This document shows, one piece after another, positions 6,354 through 9,567 of a DNA stretch of 9,567 nucleotides. The position numbers and the translations under genes were made by a program. How positions within the stretch are numbered: the first letter of the stretch is position 1; every line of letters begins with the position of its first letter. Under the pieces are notes generated by a model that saw only the letters and a program-made list of their open reading frames with translations, did no database searches and was not told the DNA's origin. Source of the stretch: DATEMK01 sp035275625 (GTDB lineage: Bacteria > Bacteroidota > Bacteroidia > AKYH767-A > OLB10); contig DATEMK010000326.1 in the NCBI GenBank assembly GCA_035275625.1, positions 1 through 9,567 of the forward strand, read 5' to 3'.

Positions 6354-8297
6354 ATGAGTCAAATTAACAGGCGAACAGAAAAATTTCTTCTTTTAATCAT
6401 TCTTGCAGTCGCTGCTGTTCTCCGTTTTAATAATTATGGTTTATTTTCATTGTCAAATGATGAACTGAGCGCATTGGCAAGATTACGCTTTAATAGTTTT
6501 TCTGAAGTGATTGAAAAGGGAGTGATGATTGATTTCCATCCGGCAGGTGTGCAAATATTTTTATTTTATTGGGTAAAATTTTTTGGTATTTCTGAATTGG
6601 CGCTCCGTTTACCCTTTGTACTTTTTGGAATTGGTTCTGTTTATTTAATCTGCCTTACGGGAAAAAAATGGTTTAATGCTGCAGTTGGTTTATTAGCGGC
6701 AGCAACACTGTGCGTTCTGGAATTTCCGCTATTGTACAGCCAGGTTGCCCGCCCTTATAGTCCCGGACTGTTTTTTACTTTGCTTGCCACTTATTACTGG
6801 TCGGAGATATTTTCAGATAAAATAAAAAATCAAACTGCTCCGGATGCTAAAAAAGTAAATTTCAGACCGTATGCTGGTTTTGTTTTATCGGTCAGCGCAT
6901 GCATGTACACGCATTATTTTGCATTGCTGCAGTCAGGATTAGTTTGCATTGCCGGATTATTTTTTCTGTCAAAAAAAAATTACAAAGCATATTTTATTTC
7001 TGGCGGAGTTATTCTTTTGCTTTATGTTCCGCATTTAAAAATTTTTCTGCACCAGATGTCTGTTGGCGGATTAGGCGGAAGCGAAGGTTGGTTAGGCAAG
7101 CCTGAAAGTGATTTTCTCCTGAAGTATATTCAATATGCATTTAATAATTCTGGATTCCTGCTCCTGGTTTTTGCACTGGTATTTATTTCCTCAATTATTA
7201 TTTTCAAAAAAGACAGAGCTAAAAACAGGTTTCGTTTGCTTGCATTTTTATTTTTCATACTGCCATTTCTCATTGGTTATTATTATTCGGTTTACAGAAA
7301 TCCCGTGCTTCAATATTCTGTTTTACTATTTTCATTTCCATTTTTGATCTTATTTATTTTCTCTTTTATAACTGAAAGTATTCAAAGAAAAATTGTAATC
7401 GTTAGTATAGCAGGCATTATTTTGTTGGGAAGTTTTTCAACTGTGTACAAGAACAAATATTATTCAACGAAGCATTTCGGAGTTTTTAAAGAGCTTGCTG
7501 AAAAAATTATTGAGTTTAATGATAACTACGGAAAAGAAAATATTACCAAAACAATTAACATTATCAATCCTTATTACATTGAATATTATTTTGACAAATA
7601 CCAGGTGAAAGAAAATTTTGAATTATACAGCTGTAACGATTATGCTTTGGTTAATGGTTTTGTAAGAGTTGTTGAGCAATCAAAAACACCTTATTTTGTT
7701 CATGCATGGTCTAATACGTATGATCCGCCTGAATTGGAGGAGGTTATTCTTGAAAGCTATCCGTTTATCATCCATAAAAATGATTACTTTAATTCAGGGA
7801 TCAGGCTTTATTCAAAAAACCCGGAAGGCGCATTACCGGTATCAAAACCCTTTTATGAAATAAAGCATGATTTTGAAAGCTCCAAATGGGGAAATGATAC
7901 AATGTACTTTAATGATTCGGTTTTTCATTCCGGGAAACAGTCTGCTTTTATAAATGAAAAATACGAATACGGACCTGCATTTGAAACACCAGTTAAAAAC
8001 TTAGAGCTTAAAAAAGGGGACACTATAAATATAAGTTTATGGATTTATCCTTTGCAGGATCAGCAATTGGCAAAGCTTGTGCTAAGCATTGATGGAAATG
8101 ACAAATCAAAACTCTGGACAGGAAGGGAATTTAAATTTTACCAGACAAAAGTTAATCAATGGCAGCAAGTGTTTTTGGGATATATTGTTAAAGAGGATTT
8201 AAGCGGTGATGAAGTTCTTAAATCGTATGTATGGAATGACAAAAAGGAATCTTTTTATATTGATGATTTTAAATTCCGGCTTTTCAGACAACAGTAA
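6354..8297 (+). CDS. GT-C membrane glycosyltransferase (GT39/PMT_2-like) with C-terminal CBM-like domain
   Basis: Predicted integral inner-membrane glycosyltransferase that uses a polyprenyl-phosphate-linked sugar and acts on the periplasmic side. The 647-residue protein starts with a membrane segment (about 10-23) ending in R24. The loop that follows carries the acidic pair D36-E37, as in the PMT/ArnT class, then an FHP motif (61-63) and ARPY (132-135). About ten hydrophobic segments extend to about residue 365, followed by a mixed soluble region. From about residue 500 to the end there are no membrane segments. That part begins with a DFESSKWG stretch, then HSGKQS, and looks like a carbohydrate-binding jelly-roll domain. 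The sugar and acceptor are unknown. It starts 37 bp after the methyltransferase gene, with no clear promoter or Shine-Dalgarno site, so it may be read with it. Its 3' end overlaps the opposing gene. Confidence 0.8.
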   Translation: MSQINRRTEKFLLLIILAVAAVLRFNNYGLFSLSNDELSALARLRFNSFSEVIEKGVMIDFHPAGVQIFLFYWVKFFGISELALRLPFVLFGIGSVYLICLTGKKWFNAAVGLLAAATLCVLEFPLLYSQVARPYSPGLFFTLLATYYWSEIFSDKIKNQTAPDAKKVNFRPYAGFVLSVSACMYTHYFALLQSGLVCIAGLFFLSKKNYKAYFISGGVILLLYVPHLKIFLHQMSVGGLGGSEGWLGKPESDFLLKYIQYAFNNSGFLLLVFALVFISSIIIFKKDRAKNRFRLLAFLFFILPFLIGYYYSVYRNPVLQYSVLLFSFPFLILFIFSFITESIQRKIVIVSIAGIILLGSFSTVYKNKYYSTKHFGVFKELAEKIIEFNDNYGKENITKTINIINPYYIEYYFDKYQVKENFELYSCNDYALVNGFVRVVEQSKTPYFVHAWSNTYDPPELEEVILESYPFIIHKNDYFNSGIRLYSKNPEGALPVSKPFYEIKHDFESSKWGNDTMYFNDSVFHSGKQSAFINEKYEYGPAFETPVKNLELKKGDTINISLWIYPLQDQQLAKLVLSIDGNDKSKLWTGREFKFYQTKVNQWQQVFLGYIVKEDLSGDEVLKSYVWNDKKESFYIDDFKFRLFRQQ

Positions 8298-9405
8298 CAA
8301 AACCAAAACACCAGCAGATAAATAAAAATGCCTGGAGAAAAACCAATACGATTGAAAATATATTTTGCAGCCTGTATTTGCAGGCTACACTGCTGACCAG
8401 GATAAAAAAAGGAAAGGCAGACAATATCATTCGCGGCATGCTCATTAAACCAAAGGATAAGGGTATGAACAGCGAATAAATGATCACCAGGTGAAATGCA
8501 AATTTTAAATGCCCGTAAAAAAACAGCCAGAATAAAATAAAAACCAAAGTGTACCAGGATAAAAAACACAAAGTAAAATAACTGCTGCCAAGCTCTTTAT
8601 ATATATTTATAAACGGATTTGAAATTTTTCCGGAATAACCCGGGTTATGTGCAAACATGAAAGGATCACCCGAGTTTGCGTAGTTCAGCCAAAGCAATAA
8701 AATAATTCCAGCCGGAACGAAAATAAAGTTCAGCGCCTGAACATTTATTTCCCGGAAATTAAAGTTTTTATTTTTTAAATAAATAAACGCAAGAGGAAGC
8801 ACGATCATAAAGCCAACCGGCCTGCATAAGGTTAACAGCATGGAGAATATTCCGGCAGCAAACCACTTTTGGTTAAATGCAAAATAAAAGGAACTTAAAA
8901 TCAGAACCAGGTAAAGCGACTCTGTAAAAACTCCTGAAAAAATAAAAGAGACCGGGGACAAATACATGAAAATTAAAGACCACTCTGCAATTTTTTTATC
9001 ATATAGTTTTTCTGATATTTTGTAAAGCATCAAACCCGAAAGGAACAAACATATATTACTTATAAACAAGCCTAAGATAAAATTATTGATGCCAGTAACA
9101 AAATGCAATGAGCGGATTAGCGCAGGGTACAGCGGGAAAAATGAATATTGCTCAAATGAAGAACCGGGATTAGTGCTCTTGAGATCGGGGTACCAATCGC
9201 GTGCAATTTTTAAATACCAGCCTGTATCAAAATTCCCCCAGGTATTTAAAAGGGAATTCTCATGGAATATTTCATGTTCACTTTTTATATTGCCATGAAG
9301 AGTAAATTCCTGGAGCACAGCAACACTGATAAAAATTAAAGTAATCCTGGTGACCAAGAAATAAATCACCGAAATTCTCACTGCTTCACTTTTAAATATT
9401 TTCAT
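8284..9405 (-). CDS. PIG-V-like GT-C mannosyltransferase family protein
   Basis: Predicted polytopic membrane glycosyltransferase related to GPI mannosyltransferase II (PIG-V), which uses dolichyl- or polyprenyl-phosphate mannose. The 373-residue protein shows the family's features in order: first membrane segment about 11-31; W56-G-N-F-D60-T-G62-W-Y64 in the first lumenal/periplasmic loop; FFPLYP at 89-94; SPVSFIFSGVFTES at 150-163; and R195-P-x-G198. About eight to ten hydrophobic segments follow one another to the C-terminus. Bacteria make no GPI anchors, so a role in glycolipid, polysaccharide or protein glycosylation is inferred. The ATG at 9405 is the natural start; no Shine-Dalgarno site is present. 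It converges on the other GT-C gene with a 14-bp overlap of coding ends and no visible terminator between them. Confidence 0.8.
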   Translation of the reverse strand: MKIFKSEAVRISVIYFLVTRITLIFISVAVLQEFTLHGNIKSEHEIFHENSLLNTWGNFDTGWYLKIARDWYPDLKSTNPGSSFEQYSFFPLYPALIRSLHFVTGINNFILGLFISNICLFLSGLMLYKISEKLYDKKIAEWSLIFMYLSPVSFIFSGVFTESLYLVLILSSFYFAFNQKWFAAGIFSMLLTLCRPVGFMIVLPLAFIYLKNKNFNFREINVQALNFIFVPAGIILLLWLNYANSGDPFMFAHNPGYSGKISNPFINIYKELGSSYFTLCFLSWYTLVFILFWLFFYGHLKFAFHLVIIYSLFIPLSFGLMSMPRMILSAFPFFILVSSVACKYRLQNIFSIVLVFLQAFLFICWCFGFVTVV

Positions 9406-9446
9406 AAAAATTTGGCGGTTAAAATTAAATGTTTTTGATTTGCAGC

Positions 9447-9469
9447 TTATTTAGAATCATTCTAAATAA
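9447..9469. promoter_or_regulatory. Perfect 23-bp palindrome, Fur-family operator geometry
   Basis: An 11-bp arm (TTATTTAGAAT, 9447-9457), one central C (9458) and an exact reverse-complement arm (9459-9469) form a perfect palindrome. The core TTAGAAT-C-ATTCTAA has the 7-1-7 layout of Fur/PerR/Zur boxes. TTTAGAA-N3-TTCTAAA also matches the ICE-type box of the Fur-family regulator Irr as I recall it. It lies 17 bp before the ATG of the secreted-protein gene at 9487 and 41 bp before the divergent ATG at 9405, so it could control either. TTTG sequences at 9434-9437 and 9439-9442 could be -33 elements, but no good -7 element is seen. Confidence 0.65.
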
Positions 9470-9486
9470 TAAAAGACCGCTTCATT

Positions 9487-9567
9487 ATGCCTAAATTATT
9501 TTTATTCTGTTTGTTAATTTTAAGTTCAAAATTTTTACCCGGTCAGGGTTTATCTTCTGAAGATTCT
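9487..9567 (+). CDS. Secreted protein, N-terminal fragment cut by the window edge
   Basis: An ATG at 9487 opens 27 codons that run off the right end. The product begins Met-Pro-Lys and continues with a hydrophobic core (LFLFCLLIL, residues 4-12), then a polar region ending PGQG at 18-21, a typical Sec signal peptide with cleavage near residues 20-21; the mature part starts about LSSEDS. Nothing beyond export can be said, and the protein could be periplasmic or outer-membrane. The gene lies 17 bp downstream of the Fur-like palindrome. It would therefore be a candidate for metal- or peroxide-responsive control. Confidence 0.7.
   Translation, partial: MPKLFLFCLLILSSKFLPGQGLSSEDS

Noticed and set aside
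6899..7347. Plus-strand alternative-frame ORFs inside the large glycosyltransferase
   Set aside because: Their Cys/Phe-rich composition is what out-of-frame reading of a membrane protein gives. The main frame is intact.
8369..8386. Inverted repeat AGCCTG-N6-CAGGCT, possible terminator for the convergent pair
   Set aside because: It lies inside the PIG-V-like coding sequence, has only six paired bases and no T-tract on either strand. It is probably chance.
8597..8613. TA-rich near-palindrome around ttatatatatttataa
   Set aside because: It is inside coding sequence and is simple AT-rich low complexity.

Overview
The window looks like a chromosomal segment of a Bacteroidota bacterium, most like the Chitinophagales/Sphingobacteriales side. 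This is judged from several things: AT-rich DNA, a GWxTD-domain lipoprotein (a family known mainly from this phylum), near absence of Shine-Dalgarno sites, promoter-like TAnnTTTG elements just upstream of starts, and an Omp85 protein ending in an aromatic residue. No species can be named. No mobile element, CRISPR array, rRNA or tRNA was seen.

Layout. At the left edge on the minus strand there is a fragment of an unidentified ORF, preceded by an MscS-type mechanosensitive channel gene. A divergent intergenic region of about 130 bp carries a perfect 16-bp palindrome and promoter-like elements. Five plus-strand genes follow: an Omp85/BamA-TamA-like outer membrane protein; rmuC; a GWxTD lipoprotein whose ATG overlaps the rmuC stop (ATGA); a TrmH/SpoU-family rRNA 2'-O-methyltransferase (rlmB-like); and a large GT-C glycosyltransferase with a soluble C-terminal beta-sandwich-like domain. 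A minus-strand PIG-V-like GT-C mannosyltransferase converges on the last of these, and the two coding ends overlap by 14 bp. At the right edge a perfect 23-bp palindrome with Fur-family operator geometry precedes the first 27 codons of a secreted protein that runs off the window.

How the genes relate. Most are housekeeping or envelope functions: osmotic safety valve, outer-membrane biogenesis, genome maintenance and rRNA modification. The two lipid-linked-sugar glycosyltransferases suggest surface glycan or protein glycosylation. rmuC and the GWxTD gene are probably translationally coupled. The tightest puzzle is rlmB. Its conserved domain is not preceded by any in-frame ATG or GTG, and its presumed 5' end is built of short repeats: three ACGAAT hexamers and four 7-bp CTCC-type units.

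No wholly new system is evident. The points most worth checking are the rlmB start and repeat region, the Fur-like operator, and the glycosyltransferase with a putative carbohydrate-binding domain.
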